Source of the DNA: Acidobacteriota bacterium
GTDB lineage: Bacteria; Acidobacteriota; Terriglobia; Terriglobales; Acidobacteriaceae
NCBI GenBank assembly: GCA_021813745.1
Contig: JAKAJO010000040.1
Span: forward strand, 1 to 64,000
Direction: 5' to 3'
DNA length: 64,000 nt
Of the stretch, positions 1 to 8,223 are shown in pieces. The notes beneath the pieces were generated by a model. The model searched no databases, was not told the origin of the DNA, and saw only the letters and a program-made list of their open reading frames with translations. A program made the translations under genes and the position numbers. Positions within the stretch are counted from its first letter, which is position 1, and every line of letters starts with the position of its first letter.

Positions 1-2
1 AG

Positions 3-356
3 TTTGTTGGCTTCGTGCAGATTCTCGTCTACGTAGGCGCGGTGGCGATCCTGGTGGTGTTTGCGATTTTGCTGACGCGCGGGTCGGAAGATGGCAGACC
101 AGGAACGGTTTTCAGCCGGACGTGGATAACGGGTCTGGTGATTGCGTCTGCGGTTTTTGCGGTGCTGGGCGGAGCCATCTTGCATTCTGCGCGAGGTCTG
201 GCGCTGGGCGCTGGGCGTCCCGAAGTGACCGTGACGGATATCGGGATCGCGTTGATGGCGCGGTATGTGCTGCCGCTGGAGATTGTGGCGCTGCTGCTGA
301 CGGCTGCACTGGTGGGCGCCGTGATTGTGGCGATGCATGAAAAGGAGGGCGCGTAA
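3..356 (+). CDS. nuoJ: NADH-quinone oxidoreductase subunit J, 3' part
   Basis: This is the C-terminal part of complex I subunit J, a membrane subunit near the quinone/E-channel end of the proton-pumping arm. The frame is open to the left window edge, so the true start lies upstream; the GTG at position 15 is internal. The visible 117 residues begin in a helix with the NuoJ-type motif QILVYVGAVAILVVF and contain two further hydrophobic helices. The stop overlaps the start of nuoK (TAATG), as expected of a translationally coupled nuo operon. Identity rests on the motif and on gene order J-K-L-M-M-N. Confidence 0.9.
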   Translation, partial: FVGFVQILVYVGAVAILVVFAILLTRGSEDGRPGTVFSRTWITGLVIASAVFAVLGGAILHSARGLALGAGRPEVTVTDIGIALMARYVLPLEIVALLLTAALVGAVIVAMHEKEGA

Positions 357-679
357 TGACGTGTTTCTCCACACCGCTTGCGGGGTACCTGTTGCTGGCC
401 GCGCTGTTGTTTGCGATTGGGCTGGCAGGTGCGCTGACGCGGCGGAACGCGATTCTGGTGCTGATTGGGATTGAGTTGATGTTGAACGCTGCGAATCTGA
501 ATTTTATTGCCTTCTGGCGGTTTGGGCCGCATCCCGAGGCGCTGACGGGATTGATGTTTGCCATCTTCTCGATTGCGGTTGCAGCGGCGGAGGCCGCGGT
601 GGGACTGGGCCTTGTGATTCAGATTTATCGCCACCTGAAGACGGCGGATCTGGACCAGATCAATAGGATGAAGGGATAG
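356..679 (+). CDS. nuoK: NADH-quinone oxidoreductase subunit K
   Basis: Small three-helix membrane subunit of complex I that lies between NuoJ and the antiporter-like subunits and carries conserved membrane glutamates for proton transfer. The 107 residues show three hydrophobic segments. The core motif ending in IELMLNAANLNF is diagnostic for NuoK, and it is followed by the Ala/Glu-rich helix ([14 protein letters not shown]). Length fits the family (about 100). It overlaps nuoJ by one base and is followed by nuoL after 4 bases. A second, different NuoK is encoded at 51803-52138. Confidence 0.96.
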   Translation: MTCFSTPLAGYLLLAALLFAIGLAGALTRRNAILVLIGIELMLNAANLNFIAFWRFGPHPEALTGLMFAIFSIAVAAAEAAVGLGLVIQIYRHLKTADLDQINRMKG

Positions 680-683
680 GGGA

Positions 684-2774
684 ATGCTGATACAGGAAGA
701 ACTGACGGCCGCCTTTCATCCAGGGATGCAGGCCTGTGCGTCGACGGTGGCGCAATATTTGTGGCTGATTCCGGCGATGCCGATGGTGGCATCGGGCATC
801 ATTGCGTTGCTGAAGCAACCGCGGCGGAAGCCGGCTGCGGCGCTGGCGATTGGTTCGCTGGGATTGTCTCTGCTGGTGGCGCTGGCGGCGTTTGCCCATG
901 TGGTTTCAGATTGGACGCAGCACATTGCCGTGCGCGAGACGGTGAACTTCACCTGGATGCAGGTGGGTGCTTCGCACGTGGAACTGGGGTGGGTGCTGGA
1001 CCCGCTTTCGGCTGTGATGATGGTGATGGTCTGCTTTGTGGGCCTGCTGATCTTCATCTACTCGGTCGGCTACATGGCGCACGACGAAAACTTCACGCGC
1101 TTCTTCTGCTTCCTGGCGCTGTTTGCGGGGGCGATGCTTGGAGTGGTGATCGCCAACTCGATCCTGCTGCTCTTCATGTGCTGGGAGTTGGTGGGCCTGA
1201 CGTCGTATCTGCTGATCGGGTTCTGGTATCACAAGCCGTCTGCAGCGGCAGCGGCGAAGAAGGCATTCGTGACGACGCGTGTTGGCGATATCTTCTTCCT
1301 GCTGGGCATGGTCTGGCTTTTTGCGCAGACGGGAACATTGCTGTTCTATAACAGCGGGACCGGTTCGCTGGAGCCATTGGCGCTGGGAGGGATGCTGGCG
1401 ACGCCTTCGGCTCTGGGCTTAACGGCGGCCAGCGCGATTGCGCTGCTGATTTTTGCCGGAGCGGTCGGAAAGAGCGGCCAGCTCCCGTTGCATGTATGGC
1501 TGCCGGATGCGATGGAAGGCCCGACACCGGTGTCAGCATTGATTCACGCGGCAACGATGGTGGCGGCTGGCGTGTATCTGGTGGCGCGCGTGTACCCGCT
1601 GATGTCCGCTGGGCTAGCGCCGGGCGGCACCACGTTGGCATTGAGCGTGGTGACGTGGGTTGGTGCGGCGACGGCGCTGTTTGCGGCGCTGATTGCAGTG
1701 GCGCAGAACGATATCAAGCGAATCCTGGCGTACTCGACTGTTTCGCAGCTCGGGTACATGATGGCCGGTCTCGGGCTGGGTGGCGTTGCAGTCGGCATGT
1801 TCCATCTGATTACGCATGCGTTCTTCAAGGCGCTGCTCTTCATGGGCGCAGGCTCGGTGATTCACGGCTGCCACGAGGAGCAGGATGTGCGGAAGATGGG
1901 CGGTTTGCGGAAGGAGATGAAGCTGACCTTTCTGACGTATGCCGCGGGCATGCTGGCGCTGTGCGGGGTGCCAATCTTCTTTTCCGGATTCTGGAGCAAG
2001 GACGCCATTCTGGAGGCGGCGCACGGGTGGCCTTTCTCGCAGGTTCCGTACGCCATGCTTGTGTTTGGAGCCGTACTGACGGCGTTCTACATGACGCGTC
2101 AGGTGAGCTACGTGTTCTTTGGGGAATGGCGTGGGCATGGACATGCGCACGAGAGTCCTGCGGTGATGACGGTGCCGCTGGCGATTCTGGCGTTCTTTGC
2201 GATGGCTCTGGGATTGATTGGGACGCCAGCGTGGCCGTGGTTCCGGGCATTTCTCGATAGTCGCGTGGCGGAACTGGACATGCATGCGTTTGCCGAGCCT
2301 GCATGGTTGATGTTGCTGGGGACGTCCACGGTGATTGTGGTGGTGGGCATTGGGGCAGGCTGGCTTCTTTATGGGAACAAGTCGCCTGCAGCCGAGGAGC
2401 CGGATGCGCTGGAACGTGCGCTGCCGCCGGTGTGGGTTGCGCTGCGGGATCGCCTCTATGCGGATGAGCTCTACGGCGTGACGGTGATTGCTTTTTACGA
2501 TTGGTGGGCCAGGGTGGCTGACTGGCTGGACCGCTTTGTGTGGGGTGGTGTGGTGGCGGCAGTGGCATGGCTGTTCCGCGGCTGGGCGCAAGTGAACCGG
2601 CTCATCGACGTGCATGGGGTGAATGGCGGCTTTGACAAGGGCTGCGATGAACTGGCGGCCGGCGGCGGATTGATTTCGCGCGTGCAGTCGGGGCGAGTGC
2701 AGAGTTATCTGCGACTACTGGCGGTGGCGGTGGTGCTGCTGGCGGCGATTCTTTTCTGGAGCAGCCGAGGATGA
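684..2774 (+). CDS. nuoL: NADH-quinone oxidoreductase subunit L (long form)
   Basis: Distal antiporter-like subunit of complex I with the long lateral helix that braces the membrane arm. The 696 residues carry the family signatures: the TM5 glutamate in FMCWELVGLTSYLLIG, the TM7 lysine in GKSGQLPLHVWLPDAMEGP and a lysine in GFWSKDAIL. Compared with the other NuoL in this window (642 residues), the segment from YADELY (about residue 592) to QSGRVQSY (about 675) is 24 residues longer. The extra lies in the lateral-helix region before the conserved HGVNGGFD stretch. That fits a membrane arm lengthened by a second NuoM, encoded two genes downstream. Stop and nuoM start overlap (ATGA). Confidence 0.96.
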   Translation: MLIQEELTAAFHPGMQACASTVAQYLWLIPAMPMVASGIIALLKQPRRKPAAALAIGSLGLSLLVALAAFAHVVSDWTQHIAVRETVNFTWMQVGASHVELGWVLDPLSAVMMVMVCFVGLLIFIYSVGYMAHDENFTRFFCFLALFAGAMLGVVIANSILLLFMCWELVGLTSYLLIGFWYHKPSAAAAAKKAFVTTRVGDIFFLLGMVWLFAQTGTLLFYNSGTGSLEPLALGGMLATPSALGLTAASAIALLIFAGAVGKSGQLPLHVWLPDAMEGPTPVSALIHAATMVAAGVYLVARVYPLMSAGLAPGGTTLALSVVTWVGAATALFAALIAVAQNDIKRILAYSTVSQLGYMMAGLGLGGVAVGMFHLITHAFFKALLFMGAGSVIHGCHEEQDVRKMGGLRKEMKLTFLTYAAGMLALCGVPIFFSGFWSKDAILEAAHGWPFSQVPYAMLVFGAVLTAFYMTRQVSYVFFGEWRGHGHAHESPAVMTVPLAILAFFAMALGLIGTPAWPWFRAFLDSRVAELDMHAFAEPAWLMLLGTSTVIVVVGIGAGWLLYGNKSPAAEEPDALERALPPVWVALRDRLYADELYGVTVIAFYDWWARVADWLDRFVWGGVVAAVAWLFRGWAQVNRLIDVHGVNGGFDKGCDELAAGGGLISRVQSGRVQSYLRLLAVAVVLLAAILFWSSRG

Positions 2775-4288
2775 ACGGACTTCCTGTGTTGACGCTGCTG
2801 ACTGTGCTGCCCATTGTGGGAGCAGTGATCGCGCTTTTTGCCGGGAAGCATGCGCGCGGCGTGGCGTTGCTGACCACGCTGGCTTCGCTGGCGATTTCAC
2901 TTGTGGTTTGGACGCATCTTCCTTCCGACGGCTCGATGGGATTGGTGGAGCGCGCGATGTGGGCGCCCTCGCTTGGGATTGAGTATCACCTTGGCGTGGA
3001 TGGGCTCGGCGCACTGATGCTGGTGCTTTCCGCGCTGGTGACGCTGATGAGCGTGGATGCGGCGCATCATGTGCACCGGCAGCCGGGCCTGTATTTCAGT
3101 CTGGTGCTGCTGTTGGAAGCGGGATTGTTTGGCTCATTCACGGCGCTGAACTTCTTTCATTGGTTCCTGTTCTGGGAGTTAAGCCTGATTCCGGCGTTCT
3201 TCCTGATCAAGCTGTGGGGTGGGGCCAAGCGTGGACCGGCCGCGACGCAGTTTTTTGTGTACACGATGGCGGGCAGTGTAGCGCTCCTGTTGTCATTCCT
3301 GGCGGTATTTCTGTCGACCGGCTCGATGGACTTTGAGCAGTTGGCGAGTATGGCCGCGTCCGGGACTTTAGAGCAAGCTGTAGTGGCCCATCTGGGGCCG
3401 GTTATGATGTGGCTGGCGATGGGGGTGCTGGCAGGCTTTGCAGTGAAAGTGCCTCTGGCTCCATTCCACACATGGCTGCCGGCAACGTACTCTGAGGCAC
3501 CTTCACCGGTGACGATGTTGCTGACGGGCGCGATGTCAAAGATGGGCGTGTATGGCCTGTTACGGATTGCGCTGCCTTTGTTTGGGCACCAGATTGCGCA
3601 GATGCGGACGCCACTGCTTGTGCTGGCGGTCATCACGGTGGTGATGGGAGCGTGGGCCGCGGCGGCGCAAAAAGATTTGAAACGGGTTTTTGCGTACTCG
3701 TCTGTGAACCACCTGGGCTACTGCCTGCTGGGCATTTTTGCGCTGGCGATTCCGTCGGCGGGCGCAGCAGCACAGGCAAGCCAGGCGGCGGCGTTGAATG
3801 GTGTGATTCTACAGATGTTCAACCATGGCGTCACGGCTGGGGCGCTGTTCTGGTTTATCGCCATGATGCAGGAGCGCAGTGGAGGCGAGCGCGGGATCGA
3901 GCACTTCGGTGGTTTGCGCAAGCCAGCGCCGGTGTTCGCGGGAATGATGGGGATTGCGCTGTTCTCCTCGCTGGGCTTGCCTGGATTGAATGGGTTTGTA
4001 GGCGAGTTTCTGATCTTCCGCGGTGTCTTTCCGCTGAGCTGGCAGGCGGCGGCGATTTCCATCCTTGGGCTGCTGGTGACGGCAGTCGTGATTCTGACGG
4101 TGATCCAGAAGGTCTTTAGCGGACCGGTTCCTGAGAAGTGGGCAAGCTTCCCGGATATGCATGGCGGCGAGCGACTGGCGATGGCGCCGGTGATCGGCAT
4201 CATGCTTCTGCTGGGGTTGTTGCCGCAGATTGTGCTGGAACATGTGAACCCGACTGTCGTGAACCTGCTGGCGCACTGGAGATTTTAG
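2771..4288 (+). CDS. nuoM: NADH-quinone oxidoreductase subunit M, first copy
   Basis: Antiporter-like proton-pumping subunit of complex I, 505 residues with about 14 membrane helices. All key charges of the family are visible: Glu136 in FWELSLIP (TM5), Lys226 in AVKVPLAPFHTWLP (TM7), Lys257 in AMSKMGVYGLLR (TM8) and the TM12 glutamate in GFVGEFLIF. It overlaps nuoL by 4 bases and is followed without a gap by a second nuoM. This copy looks like the ordinary NuoM. Confidence 0.95.
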   Translation: MNGLPVLTLLTVLPIVGAVIALFAGKHARGVALLTTLASLAISLVVWTHLPSDGSMGLVERAMWAPSLGIEYHLGVDGLGALMLVLSALVTLMSVDAAHHVHRQPGLYFSLVLLLEAGLFGSFTALNFFHWFLFWELSLIPAFFLIKLWGGAKRGPAATQFFVYTMAGSVALLLSFLAVFLSTGSMDFEQLASMAASGTLEQAVVAHLGPVMMWLAMGVLAGFAVKVPLAPFHTWLPATYSEAPSPVTMLLTGAMSKMGVYGLLRIALPLFGHQIAQMRTPLLVLAVITVVMGAWAAAAQKDLKRVFAYSSVNHLGYCLLGIFALAIPSAGAAAQASQAAALNGVILQMFNHGVTAGALFWFIAMMQERSGGERGIEHFGGLRKPAPVFAGMMGIALFSSLGLPGLNGFVGEFLIFRGVFPLSWQAAAISILGLLVTAVVILTVIQKVFSGPVPEKWASFPDMHGGERLAMAPVIGIMLLLGLLPQIVLEHVNPTVVNLLAHWRF

Positions 4289-5797
4289 ATGTTGGCCTGG
4301 ACGATTTATCTGACATTTGCCGGAGCGCTGCTTGAGGCGCTGCTGCCCAAGGACAAGCGAGTGCTGGCGAGATGGCTTGCGCTTACGGTGGCCGTGGCCG
4401 GGCTTGTGCTGGCGGTGATGGGTTTTGCCGCTGGGGCCGCGAACCACTTTGAGCGTGCCGTAATTGTGGACGTGCCGTGGGTATCCGGGATGGGCATCCA
4501 CTACCTGCTGGCTGCGGACGGCATCAGCCTGGTCGTGGTGTTGTTGACGGGACTGGCCGCGGTGGCGGGGGTGCTGTTCAGCTGGAATATCGAGCTGCGC
4601 ACGAACGAGTTCTTCGCGTTCTTTCTGGCGCTGATTGGCGGCGTCTACGGCGTCTTCCTGAGCGGCGACCTGTTCCTGCTGTTTGTGTTCTACGAGATTG
4701 CGATTGTGCCGAAGTACTTCCTGATCGCGATCTGGGGCTCGACGCGGCGGGAGTATGGCGCAATGAAGCTGGCGTTGTATTCGTTTGTGGGCTCGGCGAT
4801 GGTGCTGATCGGGCTGCTGGTGGCTTACGCGTCTTCGGGCAGCCATTCGACTGGGCTGGTGGATCTGGCCCATGCGGGGCTTCCAGTGAGCGAGCAGATG
4901 TGGTTGTTCCCGCTGGTCTTTACGGGGTTTGCGATTCTGGCGGGCATGTGGCCCTTCCACACATGGGCGCCGACGGGCCACGTGGCTGCACCGACGGCGG
5001 CTTCCATGTTGCTGGCCGGCGTGGTGATGAAGCTGGGCGCCTACGGCTGCCTGCGTGTGGCGATTTCGCTGTTCCCGCGCGGCATGGACCCGTGGGGCGT
5101 TTCGTTCCTGGGCATTGGGTCGTGGCGCGATGTGTTTGCCGTGCTGGCGGTGATCGGGATCGTATATGGCGCGCTGGTTGCGCTGGCGCAGACCGACTTC
5201 AAGTTTGTCATCGGCTACTCGAGCGTAAGCCATATGGGCTTTGTGCTGCTGGGCCTGGTGACGCTGAATCAGATTGGCATGACGGGCGCGGTATTACAGA
5301 TGTTTTCGCACGGCGTGATTGCCGGACTGCTTTTCGCCATCGTGGGCCGGATTGTGTATGAGCGAACGCATACGCGACAACTGGCAGAACTGGAGACGAT
5401 GCATCTGTCAAAGCGGCTGCCGTTTGCGGCGTGGGCGTTTGTGCTGGCTGGGATGGCGTCGATGGGGCTGCCGGGATTCTCAGGATTTGTGGCGGAGTTA
5501 CAGGTGCTGATTGGTTCATGGGTCGCCAAGCCGGCATGGACAGTGACGGCAGGAGTGGGGATTGTGGTGGGCGTGGCGTACACGTGGCGTGCTCTCCAGA
5601 AGGCATTCTTCAGTGATGCACCACCGAGCGCGCATATTCACGAGCATGGGCACGAACTGGGCGCAATTACGTGGCCGGAGATGGCGGGGACTGGACTGCT
5701 GCTTGTCTCGACGCTGGCGGTGGGGTTGTATCCGAGGCTGCTGCTGGAAGCGATTGAGCCGGCGGTGAAGACGCTGCTTGCGGGAGGGGTACGATGA
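4289..5797 (+). CDS. NADH-quinone oxidoreductase subunit M, second divergent copy (2M-type)
   Basis: A second, full-length NuoM-like subunit of 502 residues that starts on the base after the first nuoM stop and overlaps nuoN by 4 bases. It keeps Glu136 in FYEIAIVPKYF (TM5), Lys248 in VVMKLGAYGCLR (TM8) and the TM12 glutamate (GFVAELQVL). At the TM7 position where the first copy has Lys226, this protein has Leu217 (FAILAGMWPFHTWAP). It also has Lys142 six residues after the TM5 glutamate. Sequence differences are spread along the whole length, so this is an old paralogue and not a recent tandem duplication. It probably forms an extra antiporter module in an enlarged complex I. Confidence 0.9.
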   Translation: MLAWTIYLTFAGALLEALLPKDKRVLARWLALTVAVAGLVLAVMGFAAGAANHFERAVIVDVPWVSGMGIHYLLAADGISLVVVLLTGLAAVAGVLFSWNIELRTNEFFAFFLALIGGVYGVFLSGDLFLLFVFYEIAIVPKYFLIAIWGSTRREYGAMKLALYSFVGSAMVLIGLLVAYASSGSHSTGLVDLAHAGLPVSEQMWLFPLVFTGFAILAGMWPFHTWAPTGHVAAPTAASMLLAGVVMKLGAYGCLRVAISLFPRGMDPWGVSFLGIGSWRDVFAVLAVIGIVYGALVALAQTDFKFVIGYSSVSHMGFVLLGLVTLNQIGMTGAVLQMFSHGVIAGLLFAIVGRIVYERTHTRQLAELETMHLSKRLPFAAWAFVLAGMASMGLPGFSGFVAELQVLIGSWVAKPAWTVTAGVGIVVGVAYTWRALQKAFFSDAPPSAHIHEHGHELGAITWPEMAGTGLLLVSTLAVGLYPRLLLEAIEPAVKTLLAGGVR

Positions 5798-7341
5798 ACT
5801 ACGCTGAGCTCTTCCGCGTGATGCTGCCGGAGACGGCGCTGGAGATTGCGGCGCTGGTGGTGCTGGTGGTGGATCTTGGATTCCTGCGCAAGGCTGCGCT
5901 CAACGTGCGCGCGGGTGCCGCAGCACTGCTAGGCGTGGTGGGATGTGCGGCGGCGCTGTGGGTGATGCCGCTGCAGCCCCTGGGCGGGTACATCTACCCA
6001 AGCACCGGCGAGGCGCTGCTGGCGACGGGCGGCACGGCCGCAGCAGCGCAAATAGGGATTCTGGCGCTGACTGCGCTGACTTTGCTGCTGCTGGTGGATA
6101 CGGAGTTCACGCAACATGTGGGCGAGTATGTCGCCGTGATTCTGATGGCGGCGGCGGGCGGGCTGATTATCGCGGCGGCACAAGACCTGCTGGTGATCTT
6201 CATCGGGCTGGAGCTGCTGAGCCTGGGGCTGTACATTCTGACGGCGTTTGCGAAGCGGTCAGGGGCGAGTGCGGAGTCGGCGCTGAAGTACTACCTGTTT
6301 GGCGGGATGTCGGCGGCGTTTTTGCTGTTCGGGTTCAGCTATCTCTACGGGATTACGGGATCGACGGACCTGCACCGGATCATGCTGGGGCTGTATATGC
6401 CGAATGCAGCGGCGGCTTCACCTCTGCTGTACATGGCGCTGGTGATGATTGCGGCCGGGCTTGGCTTCAAAGTGGCGGCGGCGCCATTCCACCTGTGGGT
6501 CGCGGACACGTATGAAGGCGCGCCTGCGCCTGCGGCGGCGTTTATCGCGTCGGTGTCGAAGGTGGCGAGCTTTGCGCTGCTGATCTCAATTGGAGCGGCG
6601 GCGGTGCATGTGTTCGACGGGATGCATGGGAAGGTTGAGGTAATCACGGGGTTCCATCTGAATTCGCAACCCGTCTACCTGGGCTTCCGCAATGTGTGGT
6701 TGGAATTGCTGATGGTGTTGGCCGCTGTTTCGATGGTGGTGGGCAACCTAGCGGCGCTGGCGCAGATCAGCGTGCGGAGGCTGGTGGCGTACTCGGCGGT
6801 GGCCCATGCGGGCTACATTCTGCTGGGGCTGGCGTTCTTCTCGTACACGCCGCTGAGCGCTGCGGCAATTCTCTACTACGTGTTGACGTATGGGCTGACG
6901 ACAATCGGCGCATTCGGCGTGGTGGCGGTGGTGGAGCGGGCGACGGGCAGTGACAGGCTCGAAGCGTTTTCAGGGTTGCACCAACGAAGTCCGCTGCTGG
7001 CCGCGGTGCTGCTGGTGCTATTCCTTTCGCTGGCGGGGATTCCGCCGCTGGTGGGATTCTGGGCCAAGTTCAATCTGTTTGCCGCAGTGCTGAGCGTGAG
7101 CCGCTCTGGAGCAGCCGTGGGGCTGGTGGCGCTGGCCGTGGCGATGAGCGCGGTAAGCCTCTTCTACTACCTGCAGGTGATGAAGCGGGCGTATGTGCTG
7201 GCGCCGGCGGATGAAACCAAGATTGCGCTGCCGCCGGTGACGCTGGTGCTGCTGGCGTTCATCGCGCTCAGCGTGGTGGCGCTGGGATGCTTCCCGGATC
7301 TGCTGCGAAGCTGGATTGCGGCCTTCTACGGCGGGATGTAG
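5794..7341 (+). CDS. nuoN: NADH-quinone oxidoreductase subunit N
   Basis: Antiporter-like subunit nearest the NuoJ/K/A junction, 515 residues. The TM5 glutamate region reads FIGLELLSLGLYILTAF. The TM7 lysine lies in GFKVAAAPFHLWVADTYEGAP and the next lysine in VSKVASFALL. These are NuoN signatures and differ from those of NuoM. It is the last gene of the operon, followed by a hairpin at 7388-7420 and then by the convergent sdhB. A second NuoN is at 46849-48348. Confidence 0.95.
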   Translation: MNYAELFRVMLPETALEIAALVVLVVDLGFLRKAALNVRAGAAALLGVVGCAAALWVMPLQPLGGYIYPSTGEALLATGGTAAAAQIGILALTALTLLLLVDTEFTQHVGEYVAVILMAAAGGLIIAAAQDLLVIFIGLELLSLGLYILTAFAKRSGASAESALKYYLFGGMSAAFLLFGFSYLYGITGSTDLHRIMLGLYMPNAAAASPLLYMALVMIAAGLGFKVAAAPFHLWVADTYEGAPAPAAAFIASVSKVASFALLISIGAAAVHVFDGMHGKVEVITGFHLNSQPVYLGFRNVWLELLMVLAAVSMVVGNLAALAQISVRRLVAYSAVAHAGYILLGLAFFSYTPLSAAAILYYVLTYGLTTIGAFGVVAVVERATGSDRLEAFSGLHQRSPLLAAVLLVLFLSLAGIPPLVGFWAKFNLFAAVLSVSRSGAAVGLVALAVAMSAVSLFYYLQVMKRAYVLAPADETKIALPPVTLVLLAFIALSVVALGCFPDLLRSWIAAFYGGM

Positions 7342-7387
7342 AGCGGGGCCAGGTAAAAAGGCCGTTAGACGATCAGCGGAAAAGGAT

Positions 7388-7420
7388 AAGGCTCAGATCG
7401 AGAGATTCGGTCTGAGCCTT
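7388..7420. terminator. Hairpin terminator between nuoN and sdhB
   Basis: A perfect 10-bp stem (AAGGCTCAGA at 7388-7397 pairing with TCTGAGCCTT at 7411-7420) encloses a 13-base loop between two convergent genes. The A/T pairs at the ends of the stem give short U tracts in either direction, so it probably stops transcription from both sides. Confidence 0.75.
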
Positions 7421-7459
7421 TAATGACTTGCAGGGAGATGAACGCGTTGGGATTGCAGC

Positions 7460-8209
7460 CTAACCGCGCAGGCAGTCCTTTGCTTTCTGGATGAGGACGT
7501 CGCGGCTCACGTCGGAGATGGCGTTGGTGAGTGGGAGCTGCTTGGGGCAGACCTCGACGCAGTTCTGTGCGAAGCCACACTCCTGAATGCCACCATCCCC
7601 GGCGAGGGCGCGGAGACGCTCTTCCTTGAGTACGCTGCCGGTGGGGTGGTTGTTGAAGAGTCTGACCTGCGCGATGGTAGCCGCACCGACAAAGCCTGTC
7701 TCCTCAGTGAACTGCGGACAAACCTCCATGCAGCAGGTGCAGGAGATGCAGTTAGAGAGGGGATAGCTGACTTCCTGCTCCTGCGGGAAGACGCGAGGGC
7801 CGGGACCGAGGTCGTAGGTGCCGTCGATGGGGACCCAGGCCTTGACGGCCTTGAGGTTCTCAAAGAGCACGGAGCGATCGACCTGGAGATCGCGGACGAG
7901 CGGGAACTTGGAGAGCGGCTCGATACGAACGGGCTGCTCGATGTTCTCGATGAGGGTGGAGCAGGCCATGCGGGCCTTGCCGTTGATGCGCATGGCGCAG
8001 GAGCCGCAGATCTCCTCGAGGCAGTTGGAGTCATAGGTGACAGGCGTGGTGGGGCGGCCATCTGCGGTGACGGGGTTAAGCGCGATGTCCATGAGTGCGC
8101 TGGTCACATTGAGGCCGGGACGCCATTCGACTTCAAACCGCTCCCAATCAGATGCGGCGTCGGGGCTGGCCTGACGCTTGATTTCAAGTTGCACGGTCTT
8201 GGTTGCCAT
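7460..8209 (-). CDS. sdhB: Succinate dehydrogenase iron-sulfur subunit
   Basis: Electron-transfer subunit of complex II, 249 residues, which passes electrons from FAD in SdhA to the heme/quinone subunit SdhC. All three cluster motifs are visible: [2Fe-2S] ligands in CLEEICGSC plus a later Cys, the [4Fe-4S] set in NCISCTCCMEVCP, and the [3Fe-4S] set in CGFAQNCVEVCP. It starts 14 bases after sdhA ends, at the ATG with an AGGGGAG ribosome site. It is the third gene of sdhCAB and converges on nuoN. Confidence 0.96.
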   Translation of the reverse strand: MATKTVQLEIKRQASPDAASDWERFEVEWRPGLNVTSALMDIALNPVTADGRPTTPVTYDSNCLEEICGSCAMRINGKARMACSTLIENIEQPVRIEPLSKFPLVRDLQVDRSVLFENLKAVKAWVPIDGTYDLGPGPRVFPQEQEVSYPLSNCISCTCCMEVCPQFTEETGFVGAATIAQVRLFNNHPTGSVLKEERLRALAGDGGIQECGFAQNCVEVCPKQLPLTNAISDVSRDVLIQKAKDCLRG

Positions 8210-8223
8210 GTTTCTCCCCTGGA

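Noticed and set aside
3809-5233. 474-codon open frame on the minus strand across the two plus-strand nuoM genes
   Set aside because: It is a GC-driven shadow of well-conserved membrane proteins, rich in His, Arg and Gln with no domain.
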